From contig JAIXPX010000011.1 in assembly GCA_027486035.1 (NCBI GenBank), positions 1-64,000 of the forward strand: DNA of 64,000 bases. Direction: 5' to 3'. How positions within the stretch are numbered: the first letter of the stretch is position 1; the number at the start of each line of letters is the position of its first letter. The notes below the pieces were generated by a model, which had not been told where the DNA came from, ran no database searches, and was given only the letters and a program-made list of their open reading frames with translations. The position numbers and the translations under genes were made by a program. Positions 15,384 to 23,217 of this stretch are shown piece by piece. The DNA comes from Erythrobacteraceae bacterium. GTDB lineage: Bacteria > Pseudomonadota > Alphaproteobacteria > Sphingomonadales > Sphingomonadaceae.

Positions 15384-16025
15384 TCAGGCCGCGCTTGTAG
15401 GAGCCGCGATCAGCGCCAGCGCTTCGGCCTCGCTGATGACCTCGGCATATTTGGCCTGGAGGTCGAACAGGTTGGCCTCGTGCGGGGCGGGGTGGCGGTC
15501 GGCGCAGGCCTCGCGCACGACCAACGGCACGAAGCCGTGCTGCATCGCATCGAGCGCCGAAGCCCGCACGCAGCCCGAGGTCGAATAGCCGGTGATGAGA
15601 AGCGTATCGATGCCGTCCGCATGGAGCGCCTCAGCAAGCCCGGTGCCGAAGAAGGCGCTCGGGTACTGCTTGGTGAAAACGCGCTCGCCCTCCGCGGGGG
15701 TCAGTCCGGGCGGGAAGGCGCCGAGCGGGGAGCCTGCGACGAAGGCCCTGAGCACCGGGGCCTTGCGCCAGAACACCCCGCCGTCGGAGCCATCGGGCTT
15801 GTACTGCACGTTGGTGAACACCACCGGCACGCCCCCGGCCCGCGCGGCTGCCGCTAATCGCGCATTGCTGGCGAGCGCGGCGGCGGCGGTGTCCATGAAC
15901 AGCGCTGATCCGGGCTCGAGATAGGCCGCGACGACATCGACGATCAGCAGCGCGGGGCGCTGGCCGGGCCGGAGCCGCCCCTCGTACACGCCTGCATAAT
16001 TGTCGGCTGCCGAGGGGCCGGCCAT
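15384..16025 (-). CDS. isochorismatase-like cysteine hydrolase (carbamoylsarcosine-amidase type)
   Basis: 213 residues. The cysteine hydrolase triad is in place: D30 (ALLIVDVVAAYLEPGS), K119 (RVFTKQYPSAFFGTGL) and C152 (LLITGYSTSGCVRASALD), with the cis-peptide region before the Cys. Members hydrolyse N-carbamoylsarcosine, ureidoacrylate, nicotinamide or isochorismate. The pairing with HyuA/HyuB favours an amide or carbamoyl intermediate from ring opening, but the exact substrate is not visible. Its ATG overlaps the stop of the CoA-transferase gene (ATGA); it is the last gene of the five-gene operon. Confidence 0.85.
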   Translation of the reverse strand: MAGPSAADNYAGVYEGRLRPGQRPALLIVDVVAAYLEPGSALFMDTAAAALASNARLAAAARAGGVPVVFTNVQYKPDGSDGGVFWRKAPVLRAFVAGSPLGAFPPGLTPAEGERVFTKQYPSAFFGTGLAEALHADGIDTLLITGYSTSGCVRASALDAMQHGFVPLVVREACADRHPAPHEANLFDLQAKYAEVISEAEALALIAAPTSAA

Positions 16026-17206
16026 CAGATCACCCCCGCCTGCGCCAGCCTTTCGATCTCTGCCGCATCGAGGCCCAGCCGCTCGGCAAAGACGTCCGCA
16101 TTGTCCTGCCCGGGCGCGGCGGGGGCAGGGCGGCGGATGGTGCTGGGGGTCTTCGAGAGCTTGGGGAAGGCGTTCTGCATCCTGATCTTGCCCCGATTCT
16201 GGGTCTCGACCTCGATGATCGCCTCGCGCGCCTGAAAATGCGGATCGGCGAGCATGTCGGGCGCGCGGTAGACCCGGCCGGCGGGGATCGAATACTGGAT
16301 CATCAGCGCGTCCACCTCGTCCACCGTGAGCGTGCCGGTCCACTCGTTGATGAGCGCGTCGAGCTCGTCCTGATGGTGCCCGCGCGCGATGTGCGAGGAA
16401 TAGCGCGGGTCGCTCGACAGTTCGGGCCGGCCCATCGCCTGGGCGAGACGCGTGAAGATCGCATCGCCATTGGCGCCGATCATGTAGCTGCCGTCCTTGC
16501 AGGTGTAGACGTTCGACGGCGCGATGCCCTTGAGCACCGAGCCGGAGCGTTCGCGGATCACCCCGTTGCGGTCATATTCGGGGACCAGCCCCTCCATCAC
16601 CTGCAACACCGCCTCGTAGAGCGCGGAATCGACCACCTGCCCCTCGCCGGTCTTCTCGCGGTGGTGGAGCGCGGCCAGGACGCCCATCGCGCCATAGGTC
16701 GCGCACAGCGTGTCCCCGATCGAGATGCCCATGCGGCTGGGCGGCCGGTCGGGCTCGCCGACGATATAGCGCCACCCGCCCATCGCCTCGCCGATCCCGC
16801 CGAAGCCGGCGCGGTCGGAATAGGGCCCGTCCTGTCCATAGCCCGACATGCGGGCGATGATGAGGCCCGGGTTTTCCGCGTGGAGTTCAGCCGGGCTCAT
16901 GCCCCAGCGTTCGAGGGTTCCGGGCTTGAAGTTCTCGATCAGCACATCGGCCTCGGCGATCAGGCGCCGGGCGAGCGCCTGGCCCTCGGGGATGCGCAGG
17001 TTGCAGGTCACCGAGCGTTTGTTGCGGGCGATGACTTCCCACTGCACTTTCTCGTCGCCCTGGCCCCAGTTGCGCATCGGGTCGCCCGCACCCGGCGGTT
17101 CGATCTTGATCACGTCGGCGCCCATGTCGCCGAGCAACTGCCCGCAGAACGGGCCGGCGAGAAGCTGGCCCATCTCCACGACCTTGATCCCATCAAGAGC
17201 GCTCAT
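16025..17206 (-). CDS. class III CoA-transferase (CaiB/BaiF family)
   Basis: 393 residues. The fold signatures are clear: N-terminal GIKVVEMGQLLAGPFCGQLL, GDMGADVIKIEPPGAGD, VTCNLRIPEGQ, ADVLIENFKPGTLERWGM, and the catalytic Asp equivalent to Asp169 of formyl-CoA transferase at D165 (GISIGDTLCATYGAMGVLAA). It swaps CoA between carboxylic acids. In this operon it would activate an acid released upstream so that the HMG-CoA-lyase-like enzyme can cleave it. It overlaps hyuB by four bases at its start and the amidohydrolase by one at its end, so translation is coupled. Confidence 0.88.
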   Translation of the reverse strand: MSALDGIKVVEMGQLLAGPFCGQLLGDMGADVIKIEPPGAGDPMRNWGQGDEKVQWEVIARNKRSVTCNLRIPEGQALARRLIAEADVLIENFKPGTLERWGMSPAELHAENPGLIIARMSGYGQDGPYSDRAGFGGIGEAMGGWRYIVGEPDRPPSRMGISIGDTLCATYGAMGVLAALHHREKTGEGQVVDSALYEAVLQVMEGLVPEYDRNGVIRERSGSVLKGIAPSNVYTCKDGSYMIGANGDAIFTRLAQAMGRPELSSDPRYSSHIARGHHQDELDALINEWTGTLTVDEVDALMIQYSIPAGRVYRAPDMLADPHFQAREAIIEVETQNRGKIRMQNAFPKLSKTPSTIRRPAPAAPGQDNADVFAERLGLDAAEIERLAQAGVI

Positions 17207-19092
17207 TCCGCCGCCTCCCGCAAGGTGGTCCACACCGGCTGGACCGGGGCGGGAAGGCCGGTCTCGGCCTCGCAGTTCGCGCGCAGGGCATCGATGCCGG
17301 GGCCGTAGTCGAACAGCGCAAGCTCCCCGCGGCCGGCCGAGATCTTGGCGCGCAGCTTCGCGGTTGCAGCGGCATCCACCACGCCTTCGGCATCGGCGAC
17401 CACGCCATAGGCGCGGGCGCCTTCGGGGGTGACGAGGCCCTGCCGGATTTCGAGGGCCACGAGTTCAGGATCGCGCGCGAGCGGGTCGCCCCATCCGCCG
17501 CCGCCCCAGGTGATGAAGTGGAGGAGGTCGCCCGCCTTGACCGCGACACTCTCGACCTTGTTGCCGACGATCGCGGTGGTGCCGTCGGCGCGCTCGAGCA
17601 CCTTGCGCGCGCGCGCGCCCGGGTGCCCGCCGTTGACGCCCCAGGGCGGCACGAACCAGCGGTCGTCATGGATCGCGATCTCGCCATCGGCGAGGAAGCG
17701 GTAGGTCATGTGGATGCCGTTGCCCCCGCGGTGGAGCCCCGCCCCCCCGCTGTCGGGCGCGGTGGAGTAGCGCTCGATGCGCAGCGGGAAATAGCGTTCG
17801 AGGAATTCGTTGGGGACATTGGTGAAGCCCGGCCACAGCGAGTGTCCGTCCGGCCCGTCGCCCAGCGGCCGCCCGGGGATGCCCCCGAAGCCGATCTGGA
17901 ACAGCTGGAACCAGTCGCGGCTGCCATCCTCGCGCGCGTCCCAGCCCGAATAGAACAGGTGCGGCGAGGAAGAGAAGCCGGCGGCATTGAGGAATTCCGG
18001 CGTCTTCTGCCCGAGCAGCCCGCCCAGAATGTCGAAGATGCGGCCCAAGGCATGGGTGCGGCCCGAGAGCGCGGCGGGGAAGTGCGGCTTCAAGAGCGAG
18101 CCTTCGGGGATGCGCACCTCGATCAGATCGTAGAACCCGTCGTTGAACAGGATCTGCGGATCGAAGACCATGATCATGTAGATGCCGAAGAACATCTTGA
18201 ACATGTTCTCGTTGAGGAAGAAGTTGATCGAAGCGGCCGACTGCGGGTCGGTGCCCTCGAAATCGAGGATCACCCTGTCGCCCTCGCGCCACATGGTGCA
18301 GCGGATCTTGTAGGGGCCATAGCCCTTGCCGTCGTCGCAGATGTAATCCTCGAAGCTGACCGGCTCCTCGGCGACGGCCATCGCCAGCAGCGATTTCATG
18401 GCGCGGTGGTTGCGGGCGAGCAGTTCCTGCGTTGCCGAGACATAGACATCGTCGCCGAAGCGGTCGGCCATCTCGATGACGCGGCGCGCGGCAACGCGGC
18501 AGGAGGCGATGAGGGCGTTGAGATCGGCCTGGCACCAATCGGGCTTGCGGGTCTGGTGCATCACCAGCTTCATCAGGTCTTCGTTATACTCGCCGCGCTT
18601 CCAGATCTTCACCGGCGGGATGCGCACCCCTTCCTCGAAGATCGAGGAGGCACCGATGGGCATGGAGCCCGGCACAGAACCGCCTATGTCCGACTGGTGG
18701 CCGAACATCGCGGTATAGGCGATCAGACGCCCGTCCTTGAACACGGGGAGCAGCACCAGCCAGTCGTTCGAGTGGCTGATCGCGCCCGCGCAGGAATAGG
18801 GGTCGGACAGGAAGATCATGTCCCCGTCCTCGATCGTGCCGTCGAAGCTCTTCAGGAAGCCGTCGATGCAGCTGCCGAACTGGCCGACGATCATCTTGCC
18901 GGCCGGATCGGAGATCAGCGGGAAGGCGTCGCCCTGTTCGCGGATGCCGGGGCTCATGGCGGTGCGCACGAGGGTCGCGTCCATCTCGATGCGCGCGTTC
19001 CTGAGCGCGTTCTCGATAATGTCGAGCGTGACCGGGTCGATTGCGACCGTGTTGAAGGGCGCGGGGTTGGTTTCGATGATGCGTGCCGGCAT
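17203..19092 (-). CDS. hyuB: hydantoinase/oxoprolinase HyuB subunit
   Basis: 629 residues. Typical HyuB features are ARIEMDATLVRTAMSPGIRE near the N-terminus, FLSDPYSCAGAISHSNDW, MFGHQSDIGGSVPGSMPIGA (metal-binding His/Asp), DFEGTDPQSAASINFF, and a C-terminal GGAGLHRGGNGIHMTYRF with TWGGGGWGDPL. HyuB pairs with ATP-binding HyuA in N-methylhydantoinase, 5-oxoprolinase, caprolactamase and acetone/acetophenone carboxylases; the family cannot be split further by eye. The start at 19092 lies 4 bases from the hyuA stop. Confidence 0.9.
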   Translation of the reverse strand: MPARIIETNPAPFNTVAIDPVTLDIIENALRNARIEMDATLVRTAMSPGIREQGDAFPLISDPAGKMIVGQFGSCIDGFLKSFDGTIEDGDMIFLSDPYSCAGAISHSNDWLVLLPVFKDGRLIAYTAMFGHQSDIGGSVPGSMPIGASSIFEEGVRIPPVKIWKRGEYNEDLMKLVMHQTRKPDWCQADLNALIASCRVAARRVIEMADRFGDDVYVSATQELLARNHRAMKSLLAMAVAEEPVSFEDYICDDGKGYGPYKIRCTMWREGDRVILDFEGTDPQSAASINFFLNENMFKMFFGIYMIMVFDPQILFNDGFYDLIEVRIPEGSLLKPHFPAALSGRTHALGRIFDILGGLLGQKTPEFLNAAGFSSSPHLFYSGWDAREDGSRDWFQLFQIGFGGIPGRPLGDGPDGHSLWPGFTNVPNEFLERYFPLRIERYSTAPDSGGAGLHRGGNGIHMTYRFLADGEIAIHDDRWFVPPWGVNGGHPGARARKVLERADGTTAIVGNKVESVAVKAGDLLHFITWGGGGWGDPLARDPELVALEIRQGLVTPEGARAYGVVADAEGVVDAAATAKLRAKISAGRGELALFDYGPGIDALRANCEAETGLPAPVQPVWTTLREAAE

Positions 19093-19096
19093 GGTC

Positions 19097-21154
19097 TTAG
19101 CCCTCCGCCTTGAGAGTGATGAGGATATTGCCGACAGCGTCGACGCGCGCGCGGCAATCATGTTCGACCAGCGTGGTCGAATCCATCTCGGTGATGATCG
19201 CCGGGCCTTCGATCACGTCGCCCTGCCTGAGCCGCGCGCGGTCGTAGATCACCGCGGGCCGCTCCTCGCCGCCGATCCACATCACATGGTCGCGGATCTT
19301 GGCCGCTTGCGGGTTGCCATCGCCCTTGGGGAGTTCGGCTGCGGGGAGGGCCGGGGCCTGCCCCTGCGCCACGGCGCGCAGGTTCACGATCTCGTGGGGG
19401 GTGTCCATGTTGAAGGTGAAGAGCCGCAGGTGCTCCTCGTCGAAGCGGGCCAGGATGTCTTCGATCCCGTCCTTCTCGAGAACATCCTGCGTGATCGTCA
19501 GCGGCACCTCGAAAGCCTGCCCGGCATAGCGCACGTCGATCTCGAACAGCGAGGTGATCTGCTCCTCGGGAATGCCGTCCGCCGCCAGTTCGCCGCGGGT
19601 CTGCGCAGCCATCTCGTCAAGCACGGCGACCAGATCGGCAATGGTGGTGTCGCGGGCGAGGCGCGAGAAGCTGCGCGCGGTCTCGGTGCGCATGCGCGTG
19701 GTCGCATCGCCCAGCGCGCAGAGCACGCCGGGGGAAACGGGCGAGATCGCGGGCCAGCTGCCCATCAGGCGGGCGACCGCGTTGACATGGAGCGGACCCG
19801 CGCCGCCGAAGCCCATCAGCGCGAATTCGCGCGGGTCGTAACCCTGCTGGACCGAGATCATGCGCAAGGCGCCGAACATGTTCTCGTTGACGATATCGAT
19901 GATCCCGCGTGCGGCCTCCATCAGCGTGACGCCGAGCGCATCGGCGATGGTCTGCACCGCCGCCTTGGCGCCCTCGCGGTCGAGCTTGAAGCTGCCGCCG
20001 AGGAGGTCTTCGGGGAGGTAGCCGAGCACCACGTTGGCATCGGTCACGGTGGGAAGCTGGCCGCCCTTGGCATAGGCGACCGGCCCCGGCACTGCGCCCG
20101 CGCTCTCGGGGCCGACGCGCAGCGCGCCGGTCAGCTGCGGCACGTGGGCGATCGAGCCGCCGCCCGCGCCCACGGTCTTCACATCGAGCGCCGAGGCGCG
20201 CACCGAGAGGTGGCCGACCTCGGTCGTCCGCTGGCGGCGCGGCTCGAGGCCCTGGATCAGCGCCACGTCGGTCGAGGTGCCGCCGACGTCGAGCGTGAGG
20301 ATATTCTCGAAGCCTGCATTCTTCGCCACCCACAGCGCGCCCGTCACCCCGCCGGCGGGGCCGGACATGAGGATGTTGACGGGATGCTCTTCCGCCTTCT
20401 GGCTGGACATGAGGCCGCCATCCGAACGCAGCAGCGAGAGGCGGCCCTGGAGGCCTTCGGCTTCGAGCTTGGTGCGCAGGTTGGAGACATATTTGCTCAC
20501 CACCGGGCGCACGGCGGCATTGGCGACGGTCGAAAGCGTGCGCTCGTATTCCTGCATCTCGGGCAGGACTTCGTGGGAGAGCGAGACGGGGATGCCGGGC
20601 AGTTCCTCGGCGGCGATCTCGCCGATGCGGGCCTCGTGCGCGCCGTTGAGATAGGCGTTCATCAGGGAGACGGTGAGCGCTTCGATGCCATCGCCCTTGA
20701 GCTTGCGCAGGGCGGCGCGCACCGCGCCTTCGTCGAGCGGGGCAACCTCGTTTCCGCGCGCGTCCATGCGGCCTGGCACCTCGACGGTGTGTTCCAGCCG
20801 GGCGAGGGGCTGGGGCTTGGGCCATACGATCCAGGCCGCGAGCCCGCCGGGGACGAAAGAGCGCGCGATCTGCATGATGTCGCGGTAGCCCTGCGTCGTC
20901 ACCAGACCGACCTTCGCGCCCTTGCCTTCGAGCACGGCATTGGTGGCAACGGTCGTGCCGTGCAGGAAATAGGCGATGTCGGCGGCGGTGATCCCGGCCT
21001 TTTCGGTGATCGCCTTGACACCTGTGAGGATGCCTTCGGAGGAATCGTGCGGTGTCGAGGGAGTCTTGTGCCGCCAGAATGCTCCGCTTGCCTCGTCGAA
21101 CAGCAGGAGGTCGGTGAAAGTCCCGCCCACGTCGACGCCCAACCTGTAAGTCAT
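19097..21154 (-). CDS. hyuA: hydantoinase/oxoprolinase HyuA subunit (ATP-binding)
   Basis: 685 residues with an ASKHA-type ATPase: phosphate-1 loop RLGVDVGGTFTDLLLFDE (4-21), HGTTVATNAVLEGKGAKVGL, MSGPAGGVTGALWVAKNAGF, phosphate-2 loop ILTLDVGGTSTDVALIQG, and the C-terminal EGPAIITEMDSTTLVEHDCR. It would phosphorylate the substrate amide or enol using ATP and act with HyuB. Length fits single HyuA subunits, not the fused 5-oxoprolinase of about 1,200 residues. It lies 15 bases downstream of the HMG-CoA-lyase-like gene. Confidence 0.9.
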   Translation of the reverse strand: MTYRLGVDVGGTFTDLLLFDEASGAFWRHKTPSTPHDSSEGILTGVKAITEKAGITAADIAYFLHGTTVATNAVLEGKGAKVGLVTTQGYRDIMQIARSFVPGGLAAWIVWPKPQPLARLEHTVEVPGRMDARGNEVAPLDEGAVRAALRKLKGDGIEALTVSLMNAYLNGAHEARIGEIAAEELPGIPVSLSHEVLPEMQEYERTLSTVANAAVRPVVSKYVSNLRTKLEAEGLQGRLSLLRSDGGLMSSQKAEEHPVNILMSGPAGGVTGALWVAKNAGFENILTLDVGGTSTDVALIQGLEPRRQRTTEVGHLSVRASALDVKTVGAGGGSIAHVPQLTGALRVGPESAGAVPGPVAYAKGGQLPTVTDANVVLGYLPEDLLGGSFKLDREGAKAAVQTIADALGVTLMEAARGIIDIVNENMFGALRMISVQQGYDPREFALMGFGGAGPLHVNAVARLMGSWPAISPVSPGVLCALGDATTRMRTETARSFSRLARDTTIADLVAVLDEMAAQTRGELAADGIPEEQITSLFEIDVRYAGQAFEVPLTITQDVLEKDGIEDILARFDEEHLRLFTFNMDTPHEIVNLRAVAQGQAPALPAAELPKGDGNPQAAKIRDHVMWIGGEERPAVIYDRARLRQGDVIEGPAIITEMDSTTLVEHDCRARVDAVGNILITLKAEG

Positions 21155-21168
21155 GCCCTGTCCTCTTG

Positions 21169-22077
21169 TTATGCTGCGCGCGCGACCGCCGAGGGCAGTT
21201 CGCGCCCCAGCTCGCCCGCAAACCACTTGTTCGCCGCTATCGCGGCTTCGAGATCGATGCCGGTGCCCACCCCGGAACGCGCCATCATGTAGATGAGATC
21301 CTCGGTGGCGATATTGCCCGTCGCCCGCGGGGCGAAGGGGCAGCCGCCGAGGCCGCCGAGCGAGGCGTCGAACACCCGCACGCCCGCCTTCCAGGCCTCC
21401 CAGGCATTGGCGATGCCGGTGCCGCGGGTGTTGTGGAAATGGGCGCGCATCGGGATCTTCCCGCCAAGCAATTCCCCGAGCTTGCCGAACAATTCCCCCG
21501 CCTCGAAGGGCGTGCCGACGCCGATGGTGTCGGCGAGCGCGATCTCCTCGGAGCCTTCTTCCGCGATGGCTTCGGCGATGGCGAGCACGGTTTCGTGCCT
21601 CACCGCGCCCTCGAAGGGGCAGCCGAAGGCGGCGCTGATCGTCACCTGCGCGCGCATTCCCTCGGCGCGGGCGAAGCGCAGCATCTCACGGGTTTCGGCG
21701 ATGCCCTCGGCGATGGTCTGGCCCTGATTGCGCTGCCCGAAAGTGTCGCTGGCGACGATGACGCAGCCGACCTGGTCGACGCCTCTTTTTCCGCCCTCGC
21801 GGGTGGCGAGCGCGCGCAGGAGCCCGCGCTTGTTGAGCACGAGGCCGACATAAGTGCAGTCGGCGCGGTCCGGCAGGCCGGCGATTACCGTTTCGGCATC
21901 CGCCATCTGCGGCACGCGGGCCGGGTGGACAAAGCTTGCGACCTCGAGCCGCCGCGCGCCGTAACCGATCATGCGTTCGATCAGCGCGAGCTTCACTTCG
22001 GTCGAAATGATGTCGGGTTCGTTTTGCAGCCCGTCACGCGGGCCTACCTCGACCAGTTCGATCTGTCCGCCTGACAT
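21169..22077 (-). CDS. hydroxymethylglutaryl-CoA lyase family protein
   Basis: 302 residues, TIM-barrel HMGL-like. Signatures: EVGPRDGLQNEP (residues 10-21, metal and substrate), LEVASFVHPARVPQMAD, MRAHFHNTRGTGIANAWEA (His pair for the metal) and GGLGGCPFAPRATGN with the catalytic-loop Cys. True members split HMG-CoA or related 3-hydroxy-3-methyl-acyl-CoA (for example citramalyl-CoA) into acetyl-CoA or pyruvate plus a partner. It is the first gene of the operon; a TTGTATACAA palindrome lies 52 bases upstream of its ATG. Confidence 0.85.
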   Translation of the reverse strand: MSGGQIELVEVGPRDGLQNEPDIISTEVKLALIERMIGYGARRLEVASFVHPARVPQMADAETVIAGLPDRADCTYVGLVLNKRGLLRALATREGGKRGVDQVGCVIVASDTFGQRNQGQTIAEGIAETREMLRFARAEGMRAQVTISAAFGCPFEGAVRHETVLAIAEAIAEEGSEEIALADTIGVGTPFEAGELFGKLGELLGGKIPMRAHFHNTRGTGIANAWEAWKAGVRVFDASLGGLGGCPFAPRATGNIATEDLIYMMARSGVGTGIDLEAAIAANKWFAGELGRELPSAVARAA

Positions 22078-22128
22078 GGTGACTCGCTTTGTGATGCTGA
22101 GAGGGCTTCGTCCGTCTGATTAGCTGCT

Positions 22129-22138
22129 TTGTATACAA
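22129..22138. promoter_or_regulatory. GntR/FCD operator candidate, copy 1
   Basis: TTGTATACAA, a perfect palindrome fitting the FadR-subfamily TNGT-ACNA pattern, 52 bases upstream of the HMGL-like gene. It sits in the spacer of a possible minus-strand promoter (TTGCAA, 16 bases, TAATCA). An identical copy lies at 23005. Confidence 0.7.
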
Positions 22139-22188
22139 TTGCAATCGGGCATGGCAGCCAGCCGGAAGGAGCTTCCCGCTGGCGGCAA

Positions 22189-22851
22189 TCAGGTTTCGTT
22201 CTTGCCCGCCGCAGGGCCGACCGCGCGGGCGAAGGTGTGGAAGGCGCGGCGCAGGTGGCTGCCCATCACTGCCCGTGCCCAGTCCGGATCGTGCGCTGCG
22301 AAGGCGGCGATCAGCTCGTCATGGTCGCGGGCCGATTGGCGCAGGTCATCGGGCGAATAGGTGCGGGCAGTGCGCAAGACGACCGGTGCTTCGACGAGCT
22401 TGGGAAGAAGCTGCCCCAGGCGCGGAGACTGCGCTGCCTCTATGATTACTTCATGAAAGGCGCGGTTGGCATCGAGAAAGCGCGCCACGTCGGGCGGGGT
22501 CTGCTCGATCGCTGCCTTGAGATCACGGTTCAGGGCTTCCAGGGCGCCGATCTGCTCTCGGGAGAGCCGCCTCGCCGCGCGCTCTGCGGCGTGGCATTCG
22601 AGCATCTGCCTGAGCGTGAACATCTCCTCGATGTCGTCGCGGCTCCAGTCGGCAACGAACAGCCTCTTTGTGTCCGAACGGACCAGCAGCAGCTCGTCTT
22701 CGAGCCGGCGCACGGCCTCGCGCACGGGGGTGCGGCTGACGCCGGTGATCTGGGCAAGCCGGTCCTCGGTGAGCTGCTCGCTGGGCTTGACCGCGCCGCT
22801 CAGGAGATGGGCACGGATCTTGGCGTAGGCCTGTTCGGAGGCGCGGCTCAT
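22189..22851 (-). CDS. GntR-family regulator, FCD (FadR-type) domain
   Basis: 220 residues. The winged HTH spans residues 1-70 (QAYAKIRAHLLSGAVKPSEQ, LAQITGVSRTPVREAVRRLE, DSDTKRLFVADW-like wing region). The C-terminal FCD domain has FTLRQMLECHAAERAARRLS, FHEVIIEAAQSPRLGQLLP and ARDHDELIAAFAAHDPDWAR with the metal-binding His residues of this class. The start at 22851 has no good ribosome site of its own but overlaps the stop of a 15-codon open frame that has one, so it may be translationally coupled. It probably represses the hyu operon and the TonB receptor; the inducer would be a pathway acid. Confidence 0.88.
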   Translation of the reverse strand: MSRASEQAYAKIRAHLLSGAVKPSEQLTEDRLAQITGVSRTPVREAVRRLEDELLLVRSDTKRLFVADWSRDDIEEMFTLRQMLECHAAERAARRLSREQIGALEALNRDLKAAIEQTPPDVARFLDANRAFHEVIIEAAQSPRLGQLLPKLVEAPVVLRTARTYSPDDLRQSARDHDELIAAFAAHDPDWARAVMGSHLRRAFHTFARAVGPAAGKNET

Positions 22852-22895
22852 GGTACGGGGGTTTTCAGGCCGAGATCGAAAGCGCGAAGGTTCAT
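22848..22895 (-). CDS. possible 15-residue leader peptide coupled to GntR gene
   Basis: MNLRAFDLGLKTPVP followed by TGA that overlaps the regulator's ATG (ATGA). AAAAGGAAC lies 6-13 bases before its ATG, the only convincing ribosome site in the region. It may couple translation to gntR or simply be chance. No homologue is recognised. Confidence 0.4.
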   Translation of the reverse strand: MNLRAFDLGLKTPVP

Positions 22896-23004
22896 GGTGT
22901 TCCTTTTGCGATGGAGCCCCCATCCCTGCAAGGATGTGCGGCGATTAAAGCACACTCTGTGCCTTGCGTTTGCCAGATGATGGGTTTCGCTTGACGGGAG
23001 CGAT

Positions 23005-23014
23005 TTGTATACAA
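23005..23014. promoter_or_regulatory. GntR/FCD operator candidate, copy 2
   Basis: The second TTGTATACAA palindrome of the window, between the divergent gntR and TonB-receptor genes. It lies in the spacer of a possible plus-strand promoter (TTGACG at 22991, 17 bases, AATAAC) reading toward the receptor. Confidence 0.7.
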
Positions 23015-23217
23015 TAACCATCGCCACGCAGGCAACAGGGGAGTGCCCGTGAACCGTGAAGTACCGACCGTGCCCGGCGTAATCCACGCGGCAGCCGCAT
23101 CCGGCTGCGCTGTGCGTCGCCGTGCCCCGTGCGCGCATCCCCACGCCAAGCGTAACCTCTCGGGTGCCCGTGCGGCGCCCTGACGATCCCATCCCTTCTC
23201 CTAAGGAGAGCCGTCCC

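Noticed and set aside
18818..21292. 824-residue open frame on the plus strand
   Set aside because: Shadow of hyuA/hyuB, which carry clear catalytic motifs.
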